Source: Candidatus Omnitrophota bacterium (GTDB lineage: Bacteria > Omnitrophota > Gorgyraeia > Zapsychrales > JANLHA01). Taken from it: DNA of 10,089 bases. The position numbers were made by a program, and so were the translations under genes. Under the pieces are notes generated by a model, which saw only the letters and a program-made list of their open reading frames with translations, was not told where the DNA came from and did no database searches. Shown here in pieces: positions 4,034-10,089 of this stretch (positions within the stretch are counted from its first letter, which is position 1; every line of letters starts with the position of its first letter). The stretch spans positions 1-10,089 of the forward strand of contig JAHFFS010000033.1 in NCBI GenBank assembly GCA_023247815.1, in the 5' to 3' direction.

Positions 4034-6130
4034 CTATTTCTCCATCAGTTGATAAACACGCTTGACGACCTCTTCCGGTTTGATCTCTTTCATGCAGGCA
4101 TGGGTTAAAATTTTACACTGGGGGCTGTAACACGGCGAGCAAAGGGGCTTTTGTTCTAAGACGACATAGGACTCCGCTGGGGGAAGATGCCTGATCGAGT
4201 TCGTCGGGCCAAAAAAAGCAATGAAGGGGGTTTTCATCGCCGCGGCAATATGCATCGGAGCGGAATCCGGGGTAATGAAAACACGGCACTTTTTAATCAG
4301 GACCGCCAGCTCCATGACATTGGTCTTACCCACCAAGATCACCGGCTTGCTTTTTGTCCTCTTGAGCAATTCCTCGACCAGCAACTTGTCCTTCCCAGTC
4401 CCGGTAATAAGCACTCGGATATTCTTGGCTGCTAAAAGATCGCAAACCCGGGCGATATGCTCGACCGGCCAATTCTTAGTCACCCATTTCTCAGAGGCGG
4501 CGATGTTGATCCCCACCAACTGCATTTCTTCCCGCAGCCATTGGCCGTCCAAAAGCTCCCGCACTTTTCGCTGGTCCGCCGGTGATGGCCAAAGTTCCAA
4601 TATCTTTTCGTGATCATTGCTCAATCCTGCCGAGCTTAAAATTTGAAATTGTTGATCAACAGGGTTTAGGTCTTGCTCGGGATTGGCCACTGGATGAGAA
4701 AGTAGGAATCCGCCCTTTTTATTTTTGTAACCAAAACTCATTTTGGGAAATGAAAGGAAAGCAAAAAGATGACTGCGCCAATTGTTTTGCAGATCAATGA
4801 CTTTTTCAAATTGGTATTCCCGGAGTTTTTTTGAAAACCGCAGGATCCCCCAAAAGGAACGTTCTTGATTTTTAGGATCAGCGATGATGACCCCGTCCAA
4901 ATACGGACACCGATAGAGCACCCGACGACACTCTTTACCAACCAAACAATAAATCTTTGCCTGTGGAAATTCTTTTCTCAAGGCCTTAAACGCGGCCGTG
5001 GCTAAAATCACATCTCCCAAGGCGCTGAGCTTGATGACCAAAATCCGCTTCGAAGCCATGAGTTCCTCGTAAACCTTAATGGTTTGCCCAGCCATCTGAT
5101 CCAACGTATAACACTCTTCAACCCTTTTGCGGCCAGCCTGGATCATGTTCTTGACCAAGGTCGGTTCATTGATAACCCGCAGGATCGCCTGTGTCATTTG
5201 CTCCACATCTTTCGGATCAACCAGCAGTCCAGTCTCTTCGTGCTTAATGATATCAATCACACCGCCGACCTGGGTAGCGACGACCGGCACGCCAACGGCC
5301 TGGGCTTCAATGATCACCCGCCCGAACGATTCCGGAACCGTTGACGGAAACACCAAAAGATGCGATTTGGCCAAAAGCCGGGGGATGTCCTGACGATTGC
5401 CAAAGAATTCCACATGCTGCTTCAATCCCAAACGCTCAACCAGCAATTCGAGTTCCTGACGATAATGGACTTTATTGGCAGGGGCATCACCGACGATCCA
5501 AACCTTGACCAGTGGCATCGAACGCACGACCTTGGCAACCGCCCTTAAAAAATATTCATGCCCCTTGAGGGGAGTCATCCGCCCGACCATCGAAATGATA
5601 AAACGCTGGCTCTCCTTTTTTTGATACTCCGTAAAAACAAACCTGTTAAGATCGACGCTGCGGGGAATGGCGCGGATACGATCAGGGACAACTCCAAAAT
5701 GCTCAACCATGTGCCGGCCGATCACGTTGCTGGGAACAATCAGGAGTTTTGCCCAACCCATCACCCGGCTAAAAAAATTCTGGGAATAATGTCCGTGGCA
5801 GGTCGTCAAAAATTCGGCATTGGTTTGGCGAGTGGCGAAATAGGCAATCCACGCCGGGACCCGCGAACGCGCGTGGACGATATCAATATTTTCTTCATCG
5901 ATGATTTTTTTTAAAGCGGCCACGCATTTGATGATCGTAAAAATCGACTTTTCATGGACCGGTAAAGCATAATGCTTGATCCCTGCCGTGTCCAGCCATT
6001 TCACCAACTCCCCGCCTCTGGAGACAACCACTGGGTAATGCCCGTGCTCCAATAAATACTTCGCCAAATCGATGGTTCCAGTTTCTACTCCACCGACATT
6101 GAGTTCCGGAAGAATTTGCAATATTCTCAT
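4034..6130 (-). CDS. GT4-GT9 fusion: two glycosyltransferases in one chain
   Basis: A 698-residue chain made of two complete enzymes. Residues 1-357 are a GT4 enzyme: MRILQILPELNVGGVETG start, HARSRVPAW, TTCHGHYSQNFF acceptor strand, SMVGRMTPLKGHE (Arg184, Lys189), and PESFGRVIIEAQAVGVPVVAT with E-x7-E (Glu267, Glu275). Residues 358-698 are a GT9 heptosyltransferase: ILVIKLSALGDVIL (Asp373), INIAASEKWVTKNWP, FITPDSAPMHIAAA (Ser/Ala replacing the usual Ser-Gly before Pro), FFGPTNS, and cysteines 664, 667, 672, 679. Both modules have normal single-gene lengths. The seam VYEEL-MASKRILV still has a Met codon (5059-5057). The gene follows the previous stop with no gap (TGA then ATG) and has AAGGA 8 nt before its start. 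A bifunctional enzyme adding two successive core sugars is the simplest reading, by inference. Confidence 0.85.
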   Translation of the reverse strand: MRILQILPELNVGGVETGTIDLAKYLLEHGHYPVVVSRGGELVKWLDTAGIKHYALPVHEKSIFTIIKCVAALKKIIDEENIDIVHARSRVPAWIAYFATRQTNAEFLTTCHGHYSQNFFSRVMGWAKLLIVPSNVIGRHMVEHFGVVPDRIRAIPRSVDLNRFVFTEYQKKESQRFIISMVGRMTPLKGHEYFLRAVAKVVRSMPLVKVWIVGDAPANKVHYRQELELLVERLGLKQHVEFFGNRQDIPRLLAKSHLLVFPSTVPESFGRVIIEAQAVGVPVVATQVGGVIDIIKHEETGLLVDPKDVEQMTQAILRVINEPTLVKNMIQAGRKRVEECYTLDQMAGQTIKVYEELMASKRILVIKLSALGDVILATAAFKALRKEFPQAKIYCLVGKECRRVLYRCPYLDGVIIADPKNQERSFWGILRFSKKLREYQFEKVIDLQNNWRSHLFAFLSFPKMSFGYKNKKGGFLLSHPVANPEQDLNPVDQQFQILSSAGLSNDHEKILELWPSPADQRKVRELLDGQWLREEMQLVGINIAASEKWVTKNWPVEHIARVCDLLAAKNIRVLITGTGKDKLLVEELLKRTKSKPVILVGKTNVMELAVLIKKCRVFITPDSAPMHIAAAMKTPFIAFFGPTNSIRHLPPAESYVVLEQKPLCSPCYSPQCKILTHACMKEIKPEEVVKRVYQLMEK
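5057..5068 (-). promoter_or_regulatory. possible residual internal start of the GT9 module
   Basis: GAGGAA (5068-5063), 3 nt, then ATG (5059-5057) in frame at codon 358, exactly where a stand-alone GT9 gene would start. The spacing is short for efficient initiation, and GAGGAA also encodes the conserved Glu-Glu of VYEE that is present in the unfused paralog, so it may be coding only. Confidence 0.3.
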
Positions 6131-8095
6131 TCAAATGATCCTTTTGATTGCCTCAAAAATATTGTCACGGTCATTCAAAATATTGAGTTGTACTTTTTTC
6201 TTAATCAGCTGGGTAACCTCGTCCTTGATCCCCTGCGGCTGTGAAGACAAAACAAAGCCCTCTTCACTCAAACAATCAATCATTTTCTGATGCTTCTGCG
6301 CTTGCCGATGACGAAGGATTTCCTCTTGCACGGCAAAAACAATGGTGTTTTTTCCTGACGAGGCGGCTTCGCAAATCATCGAGAGACTGTCACCGGAAAC
6401 AACCAAAATGTCCGATAACGAAAGGATCCCGCCAAAGGCCTCGGGTATATCTTTTTCGTTAGGAATCACCAAGAGTGGACAACGCTTAAAACTTTTTAGT
6501 TCACGGAAAAGGATCTTTTCAATAGCCGCTGTTGTCCGTCGGGAAGCGGTGACCAATATCTGGGCGGAATACTCTTCCGCAATCTCTTTCAACTGATGGA
6601 TCACAATGGAAACTTTTCGTTCGTTCAAGGCGTACCCTTTGGTATCACCACCAATCAAGAGCCCTATCCGCAGGCCACCATTGTGACGAAGCTGCGTAAA
6701 GCGCTTGCGCAGGGCATCACCTTGCTCCGCCAAATATTCCGGTGTCACCAGATTGGCGGCACCCTTAGTGATCAGGACCGGAGCGCTCTTTGCTATCCGT
6801 CGGGGACGATCATGTTCAGGCAAAACGCATAAATCAAATCGATGATACCCTAAAAGGCCCGGCTTTAAGATAGCCACACTTTTAGCCTCATGATCATTGG
6901 CTAAAAGGAAATTCAAAGCGGCATTGGCGGAACCGCAGGAAACAATAAAATCCGCTTTGGACGAAATGATTTCTTGATAACTCTCCGGAGTTAAAAACCA
7001 TTGCAGCAATCCCAATCTTCCCTGAAACACATACCCGTTGAAAAGCAAAATCAAAACGGATAAAAACGACTTGCGCAGTGAATCACGGTATTTTACGTCG
7101 ACAATCTTAATCTGCGAATCAATCTCCCTTTCCGCCAAGGCCTTGCCAATGAGCTGGCTCACGGCCTGCGACTGGCGCAAATGCCCGGTGCGTCCGTCGT
7201 GCAAAATCAAGGTTGTCGATTCCTTAGAATATTTCCATATCTTATAAAACCACATGTATTCCGACGGATACTGACGGATATAATCTTCCATCAACTTAAC
7301 GACTTGTTCTAGATTGCTCTTCAAATCCTGCTCTGGATCATCGCTGCGATTAAGTTTCAGCGGCGGATGCACGATCACCCGATGACGAAAACCTTTTTCC
7401 CTGATGATGATGGCAAAACAGATCGGAACTTCCATTTTAAGCCCCATCCGGATGGCCCCCACCGACATGCTGGCCTGCCGATTGAAAAACGGGACCAACG
7501 TACCGTCGCGCCCGCCCTGATCAACCACCATGCCGACCACCTCATTATTTTTCAAACTCTTAACAAACTCGCGCATGCCCATGCCCCGCTCAATCGTGAC
7601 TGATCCACCGCATTCCCGATATGAATTCAAAAGCTCATCCAATTTCGAAAATCGCTTTTGAGGCTTGACAATCACTTTATACGGCTGATCAAGCATCGAA
7701 CAGGTCAAGCTGGCCATTTCCCAACTGCCAAAATGCATCGCTAAAAGGATCAGCCCCTTGTTCTGTTTCAAAGACTCTTGAACGTGATCCATCCCTTCTA
7801 AGGAAACACATTGCTTAAAACGTTCTTGATTCATGAGCGGCAGACGCAGCAGTTCAATCAAATTCTGCCCATAATTGCGAAAAAGCTGTTTGGTGATCCT
7901 GCGGATTTCCCACGGGGATTTTGTTTCGGCAAAGGCCGTCTTCAAATTGGCGATGGCCTGATTTTTATGTTTCACATCGACAAAATAAACAATCATGCCG
8001 ACCGACCGTCCGAGCCCAATGGCCACGGAAATCGGCAGGATTCGTACTAAACCCGCAACTCCTCTAACAAGGTAGTACAGACAAGACTCGATCAT
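6131..8095 (-). CDS. LpxL-type late acyltransferase fused to an ELM1-family putative glycosyltransferase
   Basis: A 654-residue fusion. Residues 1-291 form a lysophospholipid acyltransferase of the LpxL/HtrB (lauroyl/myristoyl) family: an N-terminal hydrophobic helix, LLAMHFGSWEMAS with the catalytic H-x4-E (His121, Glu126), VGMVVDQGGRDGTLVPFFNRQASMSVGAIRMGLK, and the ending PSEYMWFYKIWKYS. It would add a secondary acyl chain to Kdo-lipid A at the inner membrane. Residues 293-654 match the ELM1 (DUF1022/GtrOC1) family, a putative GT-B glycosyltransferase: HDGRTGHLRQSQ (299-310), VSCGSANAAL, GLLIGGDTKGYAL (478-490), VTASRRTT (515-522) and LVVSGDSLSMICEAASSGK (564-582). The linker is only a few residues. 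AAGGA lies 5 nt before the ATG. The start overlaps the end of lpxK by 32 nt. What the ELM1 half transfers is unknown; position in the operon suggests a lipid A or core modification. Confidence 0.85.
   Translation of the reverse strand: MIESCLYYLVRGVAGLVRILPISVAIGLGRSVGMIVYFVDVKHKNQAIANLKTAFAETKSPWEIRRITKQLFRNYGQNLIELLRLPLMNQERFKQCVSLEGMDHVQESLKQNKGLILLAMHFGSWEMASLTCSMLDQPYKVIVKPQKRFSKLDELLNSYRECGGSVTIERGMGMREFVKSLKNNEVVGMVVDQGGRDGTLVPFFNRQASMSVGAIRMGLKMEVPICFAIIIREKGFRHRVIVHPPLKLNRSDDPEQDLKSNLEQVVKLMEDYIRQYPSEYMWFYKIWKYSKESTTLILHDGRTGHLRQSQAVSQLIGKALAEREIDSQIKIVDVKYRDSLRKSFLSVLILLFNGYVFQGRLGLLQWFLTPESYQEIISSKADFIVSCGSANAALNFLLANDHEAKSVAILKPGLLGYHRFDLCVLPEHDRPRRIAKSAPVLITKGAANLVTPEYLAEQGDALRKRFTQLRHNGGLRIGLLIGGDTKGYALNERKVSIVIHQLKEIAEEYSAQILVTASRRTTAAIEKILFRELKSFKRCPLLVIPNEKDIPEAFGGILSLSDILVVSGDSLSMICEAASSGKNTIVFAVQEEILRHRQAQKHQKMIDCLSEEGFVLSSQPQGIKDEVTQLIKKKVQLNILNDRDNIFEAIKRII
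7208..7226 (-). promoter_or_regulatory. relic of a gene boundary inside the acyltransferase-ELM1 fusion
   Basis: At the seam the minus strand has TCTAAGGA. It contains an out-of-frame TAA (7226-7224) and an AAGGA Shine-Dalgarno-like sequence (7225-7221) 10 nt before an in-frame TTG (7210-7208, Leu296), the first residue of the ELM1 core strand LILHDGR. This is what a former stop-plus-ribosome-site junction would leave after a small frame-changing deletion. It could also be chance. Confidence 0.25.
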
Positions 8096-9152
8096 AAAAT
8101 TCCTTCTGACGTGAGATGATTTTCATACCGATCCTTAAAGCAAAAACTCGCGTTGGGTCGAATAAATATTTTTGAAAATTTTTTAATTTTACAGCGTCCT
8201 TCTGCGTCATCACCAGACACTCCGCCCCCGAATCTTTCATATACGCATTTATTTGTTCCAGCTCTTCAACCGTGTACCAATGGTGGTCGGGGAACGAAAA
8301 ATTCTGTGTTATTTTGACTTCCAGGAGCTCAAGGCTGCGAACAAAACTTTTAGGATCGGCAATGCTACTCATGGCACAAACATTTTTTCGTTTTAAAAAA
8401 TCTAATTCTCTCCGCTGTCCGGAAAACACCTCAACAAAATCCAAAAGTTCGTGAACAGCTTCCACAATCAAAGCCTGAGGATGAATTTGACTAACAGCCC
8501 TTTTCAGCGCCTCAACTGTCGACGGCGAAAAATTCACTTTTGTCAAAACCACCACATCGGCCCTGCGTAGAGCGCTCATCGGTTCACGCAAAATTCCGCG
8601 CGGAAACAAAAATCCGTTGCCGAAGGGATTGGTCGCATCAATGAGAACAATATTCAAATCGCGATGGACCCCAAACTGCTGAAATCCATCGTCCATAATC
8701 AGGACTTGGACCGCGGGATGAAATGCGAGCACCTGGGCAGCCGAATGGCTCCGGTTTTTGTGGATACCAAGCGGCAGCCTGGGAAACTCTTGCTGCAAAA
8801 GCAGGACTTCGTCATTTTTGATGACGCCAGTCTTTTGATCAGTGACGCCCTGATACCCACGAGCTAAAACCCCGACCGCAATGTTTTTCTGTTTGAACAT
8901 CTGAATCAGTGCCATCACCATCGGCGTCTTGCCAACCCCACCGACGGTCAGGTTGCCAACACTAACAACCAAACACCGCAATTTTTTTTGCGAAAATTTT
9001 TGTTGGAAACACCGGACGAAAACAAGCGCCACTCCATAAACTCCCGACATCATCCATAAAACAATTTTAGCCATTGTGGCAGCGCCCCCGGTTCGCTCAT
9101 CGGTCATGAGGCTATGAACAGTTTTTTTCCACGAATGGCAAGCCGCTCGCAA
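8064..9152 (-). CDS. lpxK: tetraacyldisaccharide 4'-kinase
   Basis: A 362-residue LpxK, which phosphorylates the 4' position of the lipid A disaccharide precursor with ATP at the inner-membrane surface. Seen: N-terminal hydrophobic membrane-anchoring segment (about 27-48), P-loop VVSVGNLTVGGVGKTPMV (62-79), VGVLARGYQG (93-102), the DDGFQ motif (154-158) with the following HRDLNIVLIDATNPFGNG, FPRGILREP (183-191), ADVVVLTK, and SFPDHHWYT (286-294) holding the histidine that matches E. coli His261. The only start that keeps the family's N-terminal segment (WKKTVHSLMTDERTGG) is TTG 9152-9150, with AAGGA 9 nt upstream; an in-frame TAA lies just ahead. ATG 9074 (MAKIV) is the alternative but has only a distant GGGGG. 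The 3' end overlaps the acyltransferase start by 32 nt. It lies 137 nt after waaA. Confidence 0.92.
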   Translation of the reverse strand: MRAACHSWKKTVHSLMTDERTGGAATMAKIVLWMMSGVYGVALVFVRCFQQKFSQKKLRCLVVSVGNLTVGGVGKTPMVMALIQMFKQKNIAVGVLARGYQGVTDQKTGVIKNDEVLLLQQEFPRLPLGIHKNRSHSAAQVLAFHPAVQVLIMDDGFQQFGVHRDLNIVLIDATNPFGNGFLFPRGILREPMSALRRADVVVLTKVNFSPSTVEALKRAVSQIHPQALIVEAVHELLDFVEVFSGQRRELDFLKRKNVCAMSSIADPKSFVRSLELLEVKITQNFSFPDHHWYTVEELEQINAYMKDSGAECLVMTQKDAVKLKNFQKYLFDPTRVFALRIGMKIISRQKEFYDRVLSVLPC

Positions 9153-9188
9153 TTGAGGATTTCCTTAAGTCAGTTATTAGGATTAGAA

Positions 9189-9293
9189 TTAATGCTTCTT
9201 AGATTTTTGGTGGTCATTATAACATTTTAAAATCTTTGCCGGTAAAATTTCTGGAAAATCGATAGCAACCAACGAGTACCCCAAGGGGATCAT
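9189..9293 (-). CDS. possible 34-codon ORF between waaA and lpxK
   Basis: ATG 9293-9291 overlaps the waaA stop as ATGA and opens 34 codons to TAA 9191-9189. The peptide begins MIPLGYSLVAIDFPEILPAK and ends lysine-rich (DHQKSKKH). The ATGA overlap is the arrangement used by true genes elsewhere in this operon, but there is no clear ribosome site or recognisable domain, so it may be fortuitous. Apart from this and a possible -10 box, the waaA-lpxK gap shows nothing. Confidence 0.2.
   Translation of the reverse strand: MIPLGYSLVAIDFPEILPAKILKCYNDHQKSKKH
9216..9221 (-). promoter_or_regulatory. TATAAT, possible -10 box ahead of lpxK
   Basis: A perfect TATAAT on the minus strand, 64-69 nt upstream of the lpxK TTG start in the 137-nt waaA-lpxK gap. 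The -35 side is weak (TTACCG with 18-nt spacing), so an internal promoter for lpxK and the genes after it is possible but unproven. Confidence 0.25.
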
Positions 9294-10089
9294 TTCAACA
9301 ATCGTTTGATTTCTTCCATCGTCCTTTGTGTCGCTCCTTGATTGCTCAAAACCACGTCCCTCGCCCGCTGGCCAACGACCCTAGCACTTTCTAAACTCCT
9401 TAACCACAATCCCATCTGCTCCAACAGCCCCTCTTCATCCTTAACTCGCACCATGGCCTCTGCATCTAAAAAAATCTGAACAATCTGACGGAAATTTTCA
9501 ACATGCGGCCCTACCAACACCGGCTTCCCATAAGCAGCTGGTTCAATCATATTCTGCCCTCCATGGCCAGTGATACTTTTCCCAATAAAAACAAAATCAG
9601 CAATCTGATAAAGAGATCGCAGCTCACCAATCGTGTCCACGAGCAGCACGTCACCATCTCGGATTCCAAGATCAGACCATTTTGAATAGCGAACGTTTGG
9701 CAAAGCAAAGGACGATAAAATACGGCTGATTTCATCCGCGCGCTCAACGTGGCGTGGGGCCAGAATCAAACGCAGATTGGGAAATTGCGATTTCAAATGC
9801 CGATAAACGTTAAGAACGATTCTTTCTTCACCAGGATGAGTACTTCCCGCCACCCAAATCAATGCTTGGTCAGAATATCCAAAAGCAGAGCGATGGACGA
9901 TCTTTTCCTGCACGAGCTGATCGAATTTCATATTGCCAACGATCCTGATCTTATCAGTCACCGCCCCCAGCGTTTTGATTCGGTCAGCGTCGGAAGAACT
10001 CTGCATGCAAAACACAGCAACAGCACTGAGGACCCTTTTGAGAAGAAACTTGACCCTTTGATATTTCTGAAAGGCCGCTTCTGATATCC
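9290..10089 (-). CDS. waaA: 3-deoxy-D-manno-octulosonic acid transferase, C-terminal part (5' end outside window)
   Basis: The last 265 residues of WaaA (family length about 420), which transfers Kdo from CMP-Kdo to the lipid A precursor at the inner membrane. The frame is open to the right edge. Family landmarks: ISEAAFQKYQRVKFLL at the edge (the RISERSF region), FCMQSSSDADRIKTLGA, IRIVGNMKFDQ, WVAGSTHPGEERIVLNVY, LRLILAPRHVERADEI, VDTIGELRSLYQIADFVFIG, the variant SITGHGGQNMIEPAAYGKPVLVGPHVENFRQIV (usually GGHNxLEP), and a C-terminal helix ending IKRLLK. It is the first visible gene of the lipid A/core operon and is followed by lpxK. GQN in place of GHN at the donor site is the only oddity. 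The acceptor number (mono- or bifunctional) cannot be judged. Confidence 0.95.
   Translation of the reverse strand, partial: ISEAAFQKYQRVKFLLKRVLSAVAVFCMQSSSDADRIKTLGAVTDKIRIVGNMKFDQLVQEKIVHRSAFGYSDQALIWVAGSTHPGEERIVLNVYRHLKSQFPNLRLILAPRHVERADEISRILSSFALPNVRYSKWSDLGIRDGDVLLVDTIGELRSLYQIADFVFIGKSITGHGGQNMIEPAAYGKPVLVGPHVENFRQIVQIFLDAEAMVRVKDEEGLLEQMGLWLRSLESARVVGQRARDVVLSNQGATQRTMEEIKRLLK

Overview
The window reads as chromosomal DNA of a Gram-negative, LPS-making bacterium. All convincing genes lie on the minus strand, so the biological order runs from the right edge to the left. The right four fifths (about 1919-10089) is a tightly packed lipid A/core assembly operon: waaA (Kdo transferase, 5' end outside the window), a possible 34-codon ORF, lpxK (lipid A 4'-kinase), a late-acyltransferase-ELM1 fusion, a GT4-GT9 fusion, a GT4 glycosyltransferase and a GT9 heptosyltransferase. 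Junctions are ATGA overlaps, 0-1 nt gaps or a 32-nt overlap, so the set is probably one transcript. Enzymes that finish Kdo-lipid A (WaaA, LpxK, LpxL-type acyltransferase) are followed by enzymes that would build the inner core. The style (many GT4/GT9 genes, an ELM1 domain, mixed base composition) suggests an uncultured lineage such as Candidatus Omnitrophota. That placement is a guess from gene style; no rRNA or other taxonomic marker is present.

The left fifth is accessory in character and visibly AT-rich. Directly after the last LPS gene comes a hicB-hicA toxin-antitoxin pair with its own sigma70-like promoter. Then comes an 858-bp segment (332-1189) bounded by two copies of an 89-bp imperfect palindrome in inverted orientation (79/89 identical, no gaps; weaker similarity extends to 117 bp). 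Between them lies one unrecognised membrane-protein gene with an excellent Shine-Dalgarno. At the left edge another GT9 heptosyltransferase starts and runs out of the window, so glycosyltransferase genes resume beyond the accessory segment.

The most notable observations are: (1) the structured inverted repeats, whose hairpin tip has a compensatory base-pair change and each of which ends in an outward-facing ATG GCG AAT start; the left copy's short ORF stops on an ATGA overlap with a start of the GT9 gene; (2) two successive gene fusions in one operon, LpxL-type acyltransferase-ELM1 and GT4-GT9, both with traces of former gene boundaries at the seam; (3) the GT4-GT9 fusion sitting next to an unfused, ATGA-overlapping GT4/GT9 pair, which looks like a duplicated two-gene module in which one copy lost its stop codon.
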